Assembly: GCA_947372355.1 (NCBI GenBank)
Contig: CANBTI010000012.1
Span: forward strand, 1 to 53,979
Source of the DNA: Bdellovibrionales bacterium
Lineage (GTDB): Bacteria; Bdellovibrionota; UBA1018; CAIMNF01
Direction of reading: 5' to 3'
DNA: 53,979 nt
This document shows, piece by piece, positions 25,867 through 33,861 of the stretch; position 1 is the first letter of the stretch; every line of letters starts with the position of its first letter. The position numbers were made by a program, and so were the translations under genes. Under the pieces are notes generated by a model. The model saw nothing but the letters and a program-made list of their open reading frames with translations, was not told where the DNA came from and searched no databases.

Positions 25867-27075
25867 ATGGCGCGTCTTCTCCTGTGCTTTTTACTTTTGA
25901 TTTTCACCGCTCCTCACTCCAACGCAAAATTGTTTCCTGCCGGACGCGATTGTTTAGACGAAGTGCTGGGTTATATTGAAGGTAAAAATGTTTCTTCACC
26001 CGAAAAAATTAAATTAACCGCGGCCGCACAATATAACGAACAGATCTTTAAAAACTTAGGCGAGATCCCAGAAGAAAAACTCACGCCCGTTTTAAATGAT
26101 GCCATCGATAATTTTGGAAAATACGATGGGAACATTGATGCAAATGGTTTCAAATCTTGGTTGAAAGAAAATCCAGGCAGCATCAAATCAGAAAATAGCT
26201 TGGGCACTCACCTAAACGAGCGTTACCAATCTTTTAAAAAAATCCATCCCGAAGTAGATGTGAAAAAAGTGGCTGCAGAGTTTCCGGATGAACTTAAAAA
26301 AATTGCATTAGAGTGCGGCGAAAACATCGCTTGTAATGAGGGTAAAGTTAAAAGTTTATTCCTAAAAAAATTCGATAAAAGCTGTGTAGGAAAATTTAAA
26401 GAGCAGGCACTTCGAAGCATGGTGACAGGAATTGCACTGACCAATGCTGGATATTTCATTTCCTATTCAAAGCACCCAGAAAAGGGTTACCCATTTGATC
26501 TGATGGCGAATAATTTATTATGGACCCCCATCATCACTGAACTAGGTTGCCGCAATACTTTAGCGAACGGAGAGATTGGGAAAAAAATTAATTTCGGACA
26601 AATCAGTACCAAGGAAAAAATTAAACTTGGTTCCAATAATTATGTTCAGTACATGAAGCTCTCCCCTCTTTCCAATGTTTCCTACGTTGCCTTTCACACC
26701 ACCAAACAATTGTTAGAAGGTGAAAAAAATTGGAAAGATGTGAACATGCTCGATCTTACCAAACAGGTTGGTAGCATGAGTATCTGGGATTCGGTGTATC
26801 CAGTTCCTAGAATGGTACTGGTGACGGATCCACTTTTTATGAAAGGCTTCCCGCAATTACGAAAATATTATTATCAAAAAATTCCCACTGCAGTGGCGGC
26901 GGAAGGATCTTACATTCTCACGGATAGTTCTTTTCGGATTGGTCTTAGCTTCCTCAACACTGAACTCATGAACACCTGGGTAAAAAAATCAGATGAGTGG
27001 TGGAATACTGGGTTTGCGCCGAAGACGATTAAGGAAAAAGTTAAAAAAACAGGAAATAACACCAATGCAATTTGA
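25867..27075 (+). CDS. Exported hypothetical protein (operon gene 1)
   Basis: 402 residues with signal peptide MARLLLCFLLLIFTAPHSNA. The mature part has an EF-like acidic stretch (DNFGKYDGNIDANGFKSWL), several Cys (ALECGENIACNEG, DKSCVGK, ELGCRNTL) and a C-terminal beta region. I recognise no family. No SD before the ATG. Its end overlaps the next gene by 11 bp. It starts a three-gene unit of exported proteins placed between rpmI and infC. Confidence 0.7.
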   Translation: MARLLLCFLLLIFTAPHSNAKLFPAGRDCLDEVLGYIEGKNVSSPEKIKLTAAAQYNEQIFKNLGEIPEEKLTPVLNDAIDNFGKYDGNIDANGFKSWLKENPGSIKSENSLGTHLNERYQSFKKIHPEVDVKKVAAEFPDELKKIALECGENIACNEGKVKSLFLKKFDKSCVGKFKEQALRSMVTGIALTNAGYFISYSKHPEKGYPFDLMANNLLWTPIITELGCRNTLANGEIGKKINFGQISTKEKIKLGSNNYVQYMKLSPLSNVSYVAFHTTKQLLEGEKNWKDVNMLDLTKQVGSMSIWDSVYPVPRMVLVTDPLFMKGFPQLRKYYYQKIPTAVAAEGSYILTDSSFRIGLSFLNTELMNTWVKKSDEWWNTGFAPKTIKEKVKKTGNNTNAI

Positions 27076-28939
27076 AAAAGTAAATTTTGTAGGTTTACTT
27101 TTCATCATGATTTTCATGACTAACGCTTCCAATGCATTTGAAAAATCACTCTCTTCAACAGATTTTGATTCCATCTTCCTAAAACTAAAAACTGCTTCTA
27201 CCAATAGCCCACTCTCTTGTGCAAAGTTTGAAGATCAACCTGGCTGCAAATCCATGTTTGATCAATTTTGCTCGCAATTTAACAAGAACAAAAAAGCGAT
27301 GAGCTTTGGCCCTAAAGATACGCCCTATGCGTTTAATCTAAAGGCTAAACCCAATGGATTTACCCCAGAGTTTTTCGAATTCCAAACCGCAAAATTGGGA
27401 GCCATCAAAAATAACAAACTGCCCGATGATTTTATCAAAAATCTGGATCCAAGTTATTCCTCAACTCTTGAAAAGTATTTGGGTCAAAAAAAGCAAATCG
27501 ATATGAACGTGGATGAAGCCGCTCAATCCTCACTGCTCGTAGATCAACTTTCTTCGATGTACAACATTGCATTATCTAAAACCACTCGCCAAAGGGTAGA
27601 AGTTAAATTTCCAAAATATTACAATTCATATAATCCAAAAGAAGAAGAGTTCATTGAAGTTCAAAAAATATCAGACAATCTTGCCGCTTCCATCAATCAA
27701 GGAATTTGGAAAGATTATCCGCACACCGTAAAAGCAAAGAGTGATTTCGTTGAAACTCAAAAAGCTTTCATTGATTATGTGAAGAACAGCAATGAATTTT
27801 CTGATGCAGATAAATTAAGAATCACAAAGTCCTTAAGCGAGATTAAAATTCTAATGCCTGGAGATCAAAGCTCTCATTCAGGAATTGCTTGTAACTTTTA
27901 TTTAAAGAATGCTTTCTATAATTCAGAAGATCACACCATTAGTGTTTGTGGTGGCTTTTTAGCCACTAGAAATACCTTCTATTCTACCTTTGCTCATGAA
28001 ATGGGCCATTCCCTAGGGATTAGTCGCTCACAAAATGAAGCACTTAAAGCTAGTGAACTCGGGAAATCAACCAAAGCATTAGTCGATTCCGTTTGTAATT
28101 CAAATCCAAAGGGTGGTTGTCCTTCTGTCTTTAAAGATTACGATCAACATTTCAATGATCGAGTTGAAGAGTTTTCAAAAAATAAACTTCCGTTTGAATC
28201 TTTCCGGAACTGCCTCATAAGCAAAAAGAGTTTAAGTCCTTTAGGAAAAGATTATTTAAAATCAGTGAATAGTTCTGCCCATCACATGGCTGCAAATTGG
28301 ATGGATAGTCTTGCACAAGATGAAACTTTGAGTAATTTAGTTTCTGATCAATTGTATGCAAAGCCAAATCCAAACTACTTAAACCCTTGCTACAAAAATG
28401 TGTATCCTGAAAATGCAAATCAATCAGATCCCGATGAATTGATTTCCACAAAAGCAATTTTTTCAGCTCAATATGCCTGTGCCGATCTGAAACTATCTCG
28501 TGAAGATCGAATGACTTCCGCAATTGAAAAAACAAAGAGCATGATAGAAAAAAGTCTAGCTGTAGAAATGCGCTTTGGTGGAAGAACTTCTAATTATCGC
28601 GATTTACAGTCTGATTACACGGAAAATGTGGAAGAGAAATTTGCGGATTCTTTTTCCAAGCGAGTATTGGAAAAAATGGTAGCAGAAAAATTCCCGGAAA
28701 ATACTGACGCTTCTATTGCACAAAGACGGGATTTTTATTTTGCAAATCAAGGTTCTTATTGCGATATAGACGATGGTGAAAAGAATTATTTCCCTGAAAA
28801 AATAGCTGAAAAACAATTCAGCACCGAACCCCACCCTCTGCACACGGAAAGACAATTTGATTTTTTAACTTCTGGAATGGCGAATGTTTTAGGTTGTAAA
28901 ATTGATTTTGATCAAAAAGAATGTGAAATCAAACCATGA
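27065..28939 (+). CDS. Exported zinc metalloprotease-like protein (operon gene 2)
   Basis: 624 residues from the ATG at 27065, chosen because the longer frame from 26993 runs through the previous gene and the signal peptide (FVGLLFIMIFMTNASNA) starts here. A zinc site is visible as FAHEMGHSLGI (His311, Glu312, His315). A downstream EEKFADSF (523-530) could supply the third ligand, as in gluzincins, though about 210 residues away. Many Cys and charged helices fill the rest. Likely a periplasmic or secreted peptidase of unknown family. Overlaps genes on both sides. Confidence 0.72.
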   Translation: MQFEKVNFVGLLFIMIFMTNASNAFEKSLSSTDFDSIFLKLKTASTNSPLSCAKFEDQPGCKSMFDQFCSQFNKNKKAMSFGPKDTPYAFNLKAKPNGFTPEFFEFQTAKLGAIKNNKLPDDFIKNLDPSYSSTLEKYLGQKKQIDMNVDEAAQSSLLVDQLSSMYNIALSKTTRQRVEVKFPKYYNSYNPKEEEFIEVQKISDNLAASINQGIWKDYPHTVKAKSDFVETQKAFIDYVKNSNEFSDADKLRITKSLSEIKILMPGDQSSHSGIACNFYLKNAFYNSEDHTISVCGGFLATRNTFYSTFAHEMGHSLGISRSQNEALKASELGKSTKALVDSVCNSNPKGGCPSVFKDYDQHFNDRVEEFSKNKLPFESFRNCLISKKSLSPLGKDYLKSVNSSAHHMAANWMDSLAQDETLSNLVSDQLYAKPNPNYLNPCYKNVYPENANQSDPDELISTKAIFSAQYACADLKLSREDRMTSAIEKTKSMIEKSLAVEMRFGGRTSNYRDLQSDYTENVEEKFADSFSKRVLEKMVAEKFPENTDASIAQRRDFYFANQGSYCDIDDGEKNYFPEKIAEKQFSTEPHPLHTERQFDFLTSGMANVLGCKIDFDQKECEIKP

Positions 28940-29271
28940 AAATCAAAACATTCATTTTGGCTTTTATGTTCACCGTTCCACTATTTCTGATCAGTTCCGC
29001 TCATGCAGATGAATCCGTAAAAGTTACACTTGGCCAAGAAACCTACACCCTCACGAAAACAAAAAAGGGCATCACTCGTTGTAAGAGCAATCATGTTCCC
29101 GATCATAAGATCGAAGTCGCTGGCTTAAAAAATTTAACGGCGCCCTTTCAATCGGGAAAACCAGGTCCTTCCTGCAAAAACGTAATTCAATGGGGCAAGG
29201 TTTCTCGCTGTTACCAAAACCATGAGAACCAAGTTTTAGATGATGTGCTTCAGTGGTGTAATAATATTTAA
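28936..29271 (+). CDS. Small exported Cys protein (operon gene 3)
   Basis: 111 residues with a clear signal peptide (FILAFMFTVPLFLISSAHADE). The mature part has four Cys (TRCKSN, PSCKNV, SRCYQN, QWCNNI), enough for two disulfides. The ATG overlaps the metalloprotease stop as ATGA, so it is translationally coupled. Small size and coupling suggest an accessory or inhibitor of the protease, but this is inference. No family recognised. Confidence 0.65.
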   Translation: MKIKTFILAFMFTVPLFLISSAHADESVKVTLGQETYTLTKTKKGITRCKSNHVPDHKIEVAGLKNLTAPFQSGKPGPSCKNVIQWGKVSRCYQNHENQVLDDVLQWCNNI

Positions 29272-29274
29272 AAA

Positions 29275-29307
29275 AAAGAGCCGGCAGAAATCATCTACCC
29301 GCTCTTT
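29275..29307. terminator. Bidirectional terminator between the exported operon and infC
   Basis: AAAGAGC pairs with GCTCTTT, with a GG/CC extension across one mismatch. On the minus strand (from infC) it is followed by seven T; on the plus strand it follows the exported operon's stop by 4 bp with a weaker T tract. Confidence 0.7.
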
Positions 29308-29340
29308 CACTTAATTTTTAACTATGAATCTAACGCGCTA

Positions 29341-29364
29341 GGCATCCAAAAGTTGTCGGATACC
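29341..29364 (-). repeat. Palindromic element, copy 1, 3' of infC
   Basis: On the minus strand GGTATCC and GGATGCC can pair around GACAACTTTT, 7 bp after the infC stop. It shares 18 of 19 bases with a stretch inside truB (38878-38896). A 15-base exact match alone is near chance level for a window of this size; the shared palindromic layout is what makes it notable. Confidence 0.4.
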
Positions 29365-29370
29365 TTATTC

Positions 29371-30048
29371 TTATTTTTTCTTCGCTTGCGGATTCGGAGC
29401 TACGATCATCATCATTTTCTTGCCTTCCATTTTGGTAGGCGTTTCAACGATGGCAACTTCCTTCATGCGCTCTAGAATTTCCTTACACATTGCGTAACCT
29501 GGAGCGGTATGAGCCACTTCACGACCACGGAATTGAATAATGAATTTCACTTTATCGCCTTCTTCAACGAAGCCGATCGCGTTCTTCACTTTGTAATCAA
29601 GATCATGCTCATCGGTGTTCGGGCGAAGTTGAATTTCTTTCACCTTCACCACCACTTGGTTCTTACGAGCAACGTGTTCTTTTTTCTTTTCTTCGTATTT
29701 GAATTTTCCGTAATCTAAAATTTTACAAACAGGAGGTTTTGCACCTGCTGCTACTTCCATCAAATCAAGACCACGATCACGAGCCATGGCTAATGCTTGA
29801 ACTGTGGGTACAATCCCTACTTGTTCGCCTTTTTCATCGATGAGGCGTACTTCGGGTACACGAATGCGCTCGTTTAAACGAACGCCGTCTTTATCTTCTC
29901 TGTTGAATCGATCGCCGCCGCCACGTGATGGAAAAGGACGGGGTCTTGGTGCGAATGGAGTGCGTGGACCGCCTCCGCCTGCTGGACTACTTGGACTACC
30001 TGGATTTCCACCGCCTGCGGGTGGAGTGCTACTTGATCTAAATCCCAT
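29371..30048 (-). CDS. infC: Translation initiation factor IF-3 with Gly/Pro-rich N-terminal extension
   Basis: 225 residues. From about residue 53 it is standard IF-3: RLNERIRVPEVRLID, KPPVCKILDYGKFKYEEKKK, QLRPNTDEHDLDYKVKNA and FRGREVAHTAPGY. The first ~52 residues are a low-complexity Gly/Pro/Ser/Arg extension (GFRSSSTPPAGGGNPG, RPRPFPSRGGG). Start is ATG, not the rare AUU/AUC found in many infC genes. AGGAG lies 15 bp upstream, farther than usual. A hairpin and a TTGACA box lie further upstream. rpmI-rplT, normally next, are about 4 kb away. Confidence 0.93.
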   Translation of the reverse strand: MGFRSSSTPPAGGGNPGSPSSPAGGGGPRTPFAPRPRPFPSRGGGDRFNREDKDGVRLNERIRVPEVRLIDEKGEQVGIVPTVQALAMARDRGLDLMEVAAGAKPPVCKILDYGKFKYEEKKKEHVARKNQVVVKVKEIQLRPNTDEHDLDYKVKNAIGFVEEGDKVKFIIQFRGREVAHTAPGYAMCKEILERMKEVAIVETPTKMEGKKMMMIVAPNPQAKKK

Positions 30049-30095
30049 GTTGTTGAGAGTATTCTCCTATTTTGGTTTACGGACTACTTAGCCTA

Positions 30096-30153
30096 CGTTT
30101 CTACCATAGAAACGTGCTAGTACAAGAATTACTGAGAAGGGGCAATGTGTCAA
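30096..30153 (-). promoter_or_regulatory. infC upstream region: -35 box and 5' hairpin
   Basis: On the minus strand a perfect TTGACA (30148-30153) is followed 17 bp later by a weak -10 AATTCT (30125-30130). Just downstream ACGTTTCTA and TAGAAACGT (30096-30116) form a 9-bp stem with a 3-base loop. The hairpin ends about 47 bp before the infC ATG and could affect translation or message stability. Confidence 0.5.
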
Positions 30154-30191
30154 GAGTGGAAGACCCTGATAAACGTAAAGTCACCCATGAG

Positions 30192-32897
30192 TTAGTGGGC
30201 ACCAGTTACAAAATTATCGCCGCTAGCATCAAGTTTATAACTGGAGGCCTTGCCTCCATTTACACAAGTTTTACTGATTGTAGCAATGTCCTCACAACCC
30301 TTTAGACCATTTAAGGAATCTAAAAAACCAATGTCTTTAAATTGCGCAAACTGCGATTTAGTTAATGGATCAGAATTACCAACTTTTGAAAACACACCTG
30401 GCAATGACATCAAATCATAGAAATTTGAATAACTTATGTTCGAATCTTTAGAAACATTTGCCTTAGAACAAGCTTCCACTTTTCTAGCAGCATCATTACA
30501 GGTATCAGTCATGGAGTTAACTTTTTCACCACCACCATCAGTTGCAAGTTTTGGTTCAGAAGAACCTACTGCTCCACAGGCACTAGCATTAGAATAGTAA
30601 TTCAATATTTCTTCCAAACTGTCAGTTTTTTCTTTAATTTTGGCATCTAATTCATCTTTTTTAGTTGCCGAACTTTCGGCTAATTTACCAAGTTCTTTAT
30701 TTTGAAAATCAATTAATCCATCTGCTCCCATCGCTCCTGATAAGGCTGCAGTAAGATTACTCTGAGGATCAAAAGGACCAGCCAACTTTTCTGGTGGTGG
30801 ACCTTCTAAAGGTTTTAACGCTTCACCTGGAATAGGTTCAGGCTTATTTGCCATTTCAACTCCAGAGCCTTGAGCCAAACTTTTCATATGAAAATACTGA
30901 GCTTTAATCGAATTCTGCAATTGCGATAAATTTTGAGCCAAAAACTTCATTTGAGTTTGAGTACCCTCTTTAGATTTATTCACAAATGTTTCTCTCGCAG
31001 ATTTTGATTGATCAATATGGGTCTGCAATTGCGTATGAATATTCGTGTAAACCGTTAAGCAAGTATCAATACCTGAACAAGAATAGCCCGTAATGGGTGC
31101 AGAAAAATTTCCATAACTTTTAATACTGATCGGCACAGCAGCTGAAAATGGGCCTGTACCTGTTAATAAGCCTTGAACGCGATCGCTAATATTCGAAAAA
31201 CAACCTTTCATTAAATCAGGGCTAAGATTGGAACAGGAGCTAGGATTAACATTACCAACTTTGTGAAGCAATAAAGCCACTGCATCAGAATAATTTTTAC
31301 TGACCCCCGCTATCGCTGTATTCATATCTGTGGTCATCTTTTTTTGACGAGCTTTGAATTCAGCCTTCTTTTTACTGTAATCAGAATTAGAGGAACGAAC
31401 TTGTTTGTTTTTCCAGCTATCTGCTTCTTGAAAACAATGAGTTGCTACTGAGCGAAGCATAGAGCGAACATCCACTCCGGATGAACTAGATACAGCATCG
31501 ATATTTGCACTTACTTTTGATTCAATATCACTCCAACTATGAACATCAGAATCTAATTTTGCTTTATTTTCGGTAGCGGCATCATAATCACCCATTTGGC
31601 GATTAATGGAATCCACCAAGGAATCAAAAGCCGCACTATTAGCCTGAGCGTTGTCTCTCCGATCTTGGCTCATGATCACTCCACGAGAAGTGATGAACGC
31701 TCTTTGTTCAATTTTGCTGCGAATGTAATCATAAGGGCCACAGGATTGCTTCGAGAATTGAACGTTTCCATTTTTATCGAGTACATTCGTTGCGGTTCCA
31801 TCTTTTGCAGTCGTTTGTACCGGTTTAATACAGGTGAGCGAGTAACCACCTGATACACCTAGATTCCTAGTACCTTTAATACAGCTCGAAGCCACACTCA
31901 CGCGCGTAGCCTCTAAGTTTTGTTCATTCGTATCGGTATCATTTTTCAAAGTATCTAAATCGGTAGAAAATTTATCTTCTGCTTCTTGCAACTTAGGAAA
32001 ATTCTCATGTAAATCTTTTGCCATCCCTATCAATCCTTGATGCTGTGAAGCTCCTAACTTTCCTAATTTTGGATCCGGACCAAGAACATTTTCAACATCA
32101 TCTTCTTGCTTTTGAACTTCTGATATATGCCCGTTCATATCGTTGAATGTACCTTGATTCACCATCATGGATTGAGACAGTGATGTCTGTGCCCCTTGAA
32201 CTGCTGTGGCCAATGCATTCATTTGGCATTCATAAACGAGAGATGCCTTCGCTAGATCATCAAGTTTATCTTTTTTACAAGTTAGATACTTGTTAAACTC
32301 TTCTTCTTTAGCAGCAATTTTTTTCTTATAGGTTTCAAATTGTTCAGTACCTAAATGATCTTTATCACGCTTACTAAAATGTTTACTCCCAACATCTTCC
32401 TTATATGACTCTCCATAAATCAGATCACATGAATTAGGAATATTTTTTTCAAGATCTTTTGGTTCTTTACCACAATCACCGTCTTTTAAAGTGGATGCAC
32501 TCTTAGGAACTTCTTCCTGCTTATCCTCTTTCCCTTTTTTCTTACTTAATGCCTTACTCCATTTTTTTACTAAATCTTGAGTATCTTTTTGATCACTCTC
32601 TAATGCCTTCACATCTTTTTCATTCACCGGAGTTCCACCACATGCCGCAATGGACGCCATTGGATTGAAGCCACCCAATCCAGGAACGGAAGGAGAACCT
32701 CCAAACATCGAAGGAAGAGTGGATAAAGTTTTATTCAGAGTTCCACCAATCGCCCCCACCAATTGCTCGCCCTTTGATTGAGCTGGTGCTGGAGCAGTGT
32801 CTGCCGGTCCGGCCGCCTGAACCCCCAGAGGGAATAATAAGTTCTGAGCTAAAAAAATGAGCGCAATACCAGACGTGATTTCTTTTTTTGGTTTCAT
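30192..32897 (-). CDS. Large exported coiled-coil protein, unknown function
   Basis: 901 residues with signal peptide ending PLGVQAAG and SD AGGGGA ahead of the ATG. A Pro/Ala/Gly segment (APAPAQSKGEQ to GGFNPMASIAACGG) is followed by long charged helices likely to form coiled coil (KKKIAAKEEEFNKYLTCKKD, LQEAEDKFSTDLDTLKND). I count 18 Cys spread along the mature chain, suggesting disulfides. No catalytic motif or named family recognised. A structural periplasmic or surface role is plausible. It stands alone, upstream of infC on the same strand but 143 bp away. Confidence 0.7.
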   Translation of the reverse strand: MKPKKEITSGIALIFLAQNLLFPLGVQAAGPADTAPAPAQSKGEQLVGAIGGTLNKTLSTLPSMFGGSPSVPGLGGFNPMASIAACGGTPVNEKDVKALESDQKDTQDLVKKWSKALSKKKGKEDKQEEVPKSASTLKDGDCGKEPKDLEKNIPNSCDLIYGESYKEDVGSKHFSKRDKDHLGTEQFETYKKKIAAKEEEFNKYLTCKKDKLDDLAKASLVYECQMNALATAVQGAQTSLSQSMMVNQGTFNDMNGHISEVQKQEDDVENVLGPDPKLGKLGASQHQGLIGMAKDLHENFPKLQEAEDKFSTDLDTLKNDTDTNEQNLEATRVSVASSCIKGTRNLGVSGGYSLTCIKPVQTTAKDGTATNVLDKNGNVQFSKQSCGPYDYIRSKIEQRAFITSRGVIMSQDRRDNAQANSAAFDSLVDSINRQMGDYDAATENKAKLDSDVHSWSDIESKVSANIDAVSSSSGVDVRSMLRSVATHCFQEADSWKNKQVRSSNSDYSKKKAEFKARQKKMTTDMNTAIAGVSKNYSDAVALLLHKVGNVNPSSCSNLSPDLMKGCFSNISDRVQGLLTGTGPFSAAVPISIKSYGNFSAPITGYSCSGIDTCLTVYTNIHTQLQTHIDQSKSARETFVNKSKEGTQTQMKFLAQNLSQLQNSIKAQYFHMKSLAQGSGVEMANKPEPIPGEALKPLEGPPPEKLAGPFDPQSNLTAALSGAMGADGLIDFQNKELGKLAESSATKKDELDAKIKEKTDSLEEILNYYSNASACGAVGSSEPKLATDGGGEKVNSMTDTCNDAARKVEACSKANVSKDSNISYSNFYDLMSLPGVFSKVGNSDPLTKSQFAQFKDIGFLDSLNGLKGCEDIATISKTCVNGGKASSYKLDASGDNFVTGAH

Positions 32898-33074
32898 GAT
32901 CTTTGATTTCCCCTGTTTACCTTACTATATAGTTTAAGGAGGAAATGGTCGTTTTCACAGTAAAATCGAGAAAAACCGCCTAAAATGGGCAATAAAAAAG
33001 TGTGCCTGCCAATTTTTAAACAAAATTAGTTTAGTTTGGTGCGTCATTCTAAAGTCAGAAGGCCAATTTTCGCC

Positions 33075-33103
33075 TTGAATTTGACCCTGGGTTACGATAT
33101 AGA
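33075..33103 (+). promoter_or_regulatory. Promoter of the rimP-nusA-infB operon
   Basis: TTGAAT (33075-33080), a 17-bp spacer and TATAGA (33098-33103) make a good sigma-70-type promoter. Transcription should begin near 33110, giving a leader of about 107 bases to the rimP ATG. Confidence 0.65.
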
Positions 33104-33114
33104 TTCATAACGAT

Positions 33115-33166
33115 CCTAAAAGTCGATCTTTTTTAGGCGGGTTCCTCGAGATCCCGCCTTTTTTTT
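33115..33166 (+). terminator. Leader attenuator upstream of rimP (overlapping hairpins)
   Basis: AGGCGGG (33135-33141) pairs with CCCGCCT (33153-33159), followed by eight T: a strong intrinsic terminator. No gene on this strand precedes it, only the promoter about 25 bp upstream. A second stem CCTAAAA/TTTTAGG (33115-33137) shares the bases AGG with the terminator stem, so the two compete. This fits attenuation of the operon; a ~57-base small RNA is the alternative. Confidence 0.7.
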
Positions 33167-33216
33167 CGGCTACAGTTCAAACCTTGGTTTTAGCTACTTT
33201 GGGGTCAAAGGAAACC

Positions 33217-33861
33217 ATGATCGGAAATACATCTTCTCAATCTACAGCTGCTAACAGCGGATCGGCACAACTGCCTATCCAAATGCTCAATGCATTCGTA
33301 GAAGAAAAACTAAAAGTACTCGGTTACGAGTTAGTGGCGATGGAAGTGATCAATCACCGCGAAAAAACACTTCGTCTTTTCATCGATCAGCCTAGCGGCA
33401 TCTCCATTGAAGACTGCGTAAAGGTCACTCACGAACTCGATGAGCCCCTTGAAGCCAGTGAAGTAGTGATGGCGGTATTCAAAGGCCCTTACGAATTAGA
33501 AGTTTCCTCACCCGGCATTGATCGCCCTTTACAAAAACCAGAAGATTTTAAACGTTTCATCGGTGATATTGCCCGCGTGCAAACTTTTCGCGCACTCACC
33601 GGAGAAGAAACCTTAGCCGCTGAATACAGCACTAAAAATCCTAAGCAAAAAAACTTTTACGGAATCCTTCGTGGTTTTGAACCCGAATCCAATTCCATTT
33701 TATTTGGTGTATCTCCTGAAGATGGTACCCAAAAAATCAAAAACGAAACTTTGATCCGAATCCCACTGGAACTCGTTGCCAAAGCTCATCTTGAGCCCAT
33801 CATCGAACTTCCTGAAGAATCAAAAAAATCACCTAAAAAGACTGGAGCTAAAAAATCATGA
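33217..33861 (+). CDS. rimP: Ribosome maturation factor RimP
   Basis: 214 residues from the ATG at 33217, chosen for AAAGGA 4 bp upstream; a TTG at 33184 would extend it by 11 residues. Conserved blocks are GYELVAMEVINHREKTLRLF, GISIEDCVKVTHELD and YELEVSSPGIDRPLQKPEDF. It assists 30S subunit maturation. The C-terminal SH3-like part has an insert (STKNPKQKNFYG) and a Lys-rich tail. Stop overlaps the nusA ATG as ATGA. Confidence 0.95.
   Translation: MIGNTSSQSTAANSGSAQLPIQMLNAFVEEKLKVLGYELVAMEVINHREKTLRLFIDQPSGISIEDCVKVTHELDEPLEASEVVMAVFKGPYELEVSSPGIDRPLQKPEDFKRFIGDIARVQTFRALTGEETLAAEYSTKNPKQKNFYGILRGFEPESNSILFGVSPEDGTQKIKNETLIRIPLELVAKAHLEPIIELPEESKKSPKKTGAKKS

Larger units (their letters stand above)
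32898..33216. other. Regulatory gap between the 901-residue gene and rimP
   Basis: This 319 bp holds no convincing gene. The left part has a perfect ACTATATAGT at 32924-32933, usable as a minus-strand -10 for the exported gene. The right part holds the rimP promoter, a leader hairpin and a strong terminator. Two tiny plus-strand frames of 12-14 codons are likely chance. Confidence 0.6.

Noticed and set aside
30072-30305. 77-codon plus-strand frame across the infC upstream region
   Set aside because: It covers the infC promoter and the antisense end of the 901-residue gene, with no SD and no protein-like composition.
32945-32983. 12-codon frame behind AAGGAGG upstream of rimP
   Set aside because: The SD is only 2 bp from the ATG, the peptide is tiny and no promoter points to it; probably chance.
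33135-33160. tRNA or T-arm-like structure before rimP, as metY in E. coli
   Set aside because: The stem-loop with GGTTCCTCGAGATCC cannot be extended into a cloverleaf and ends in a T run; it is a terminator.
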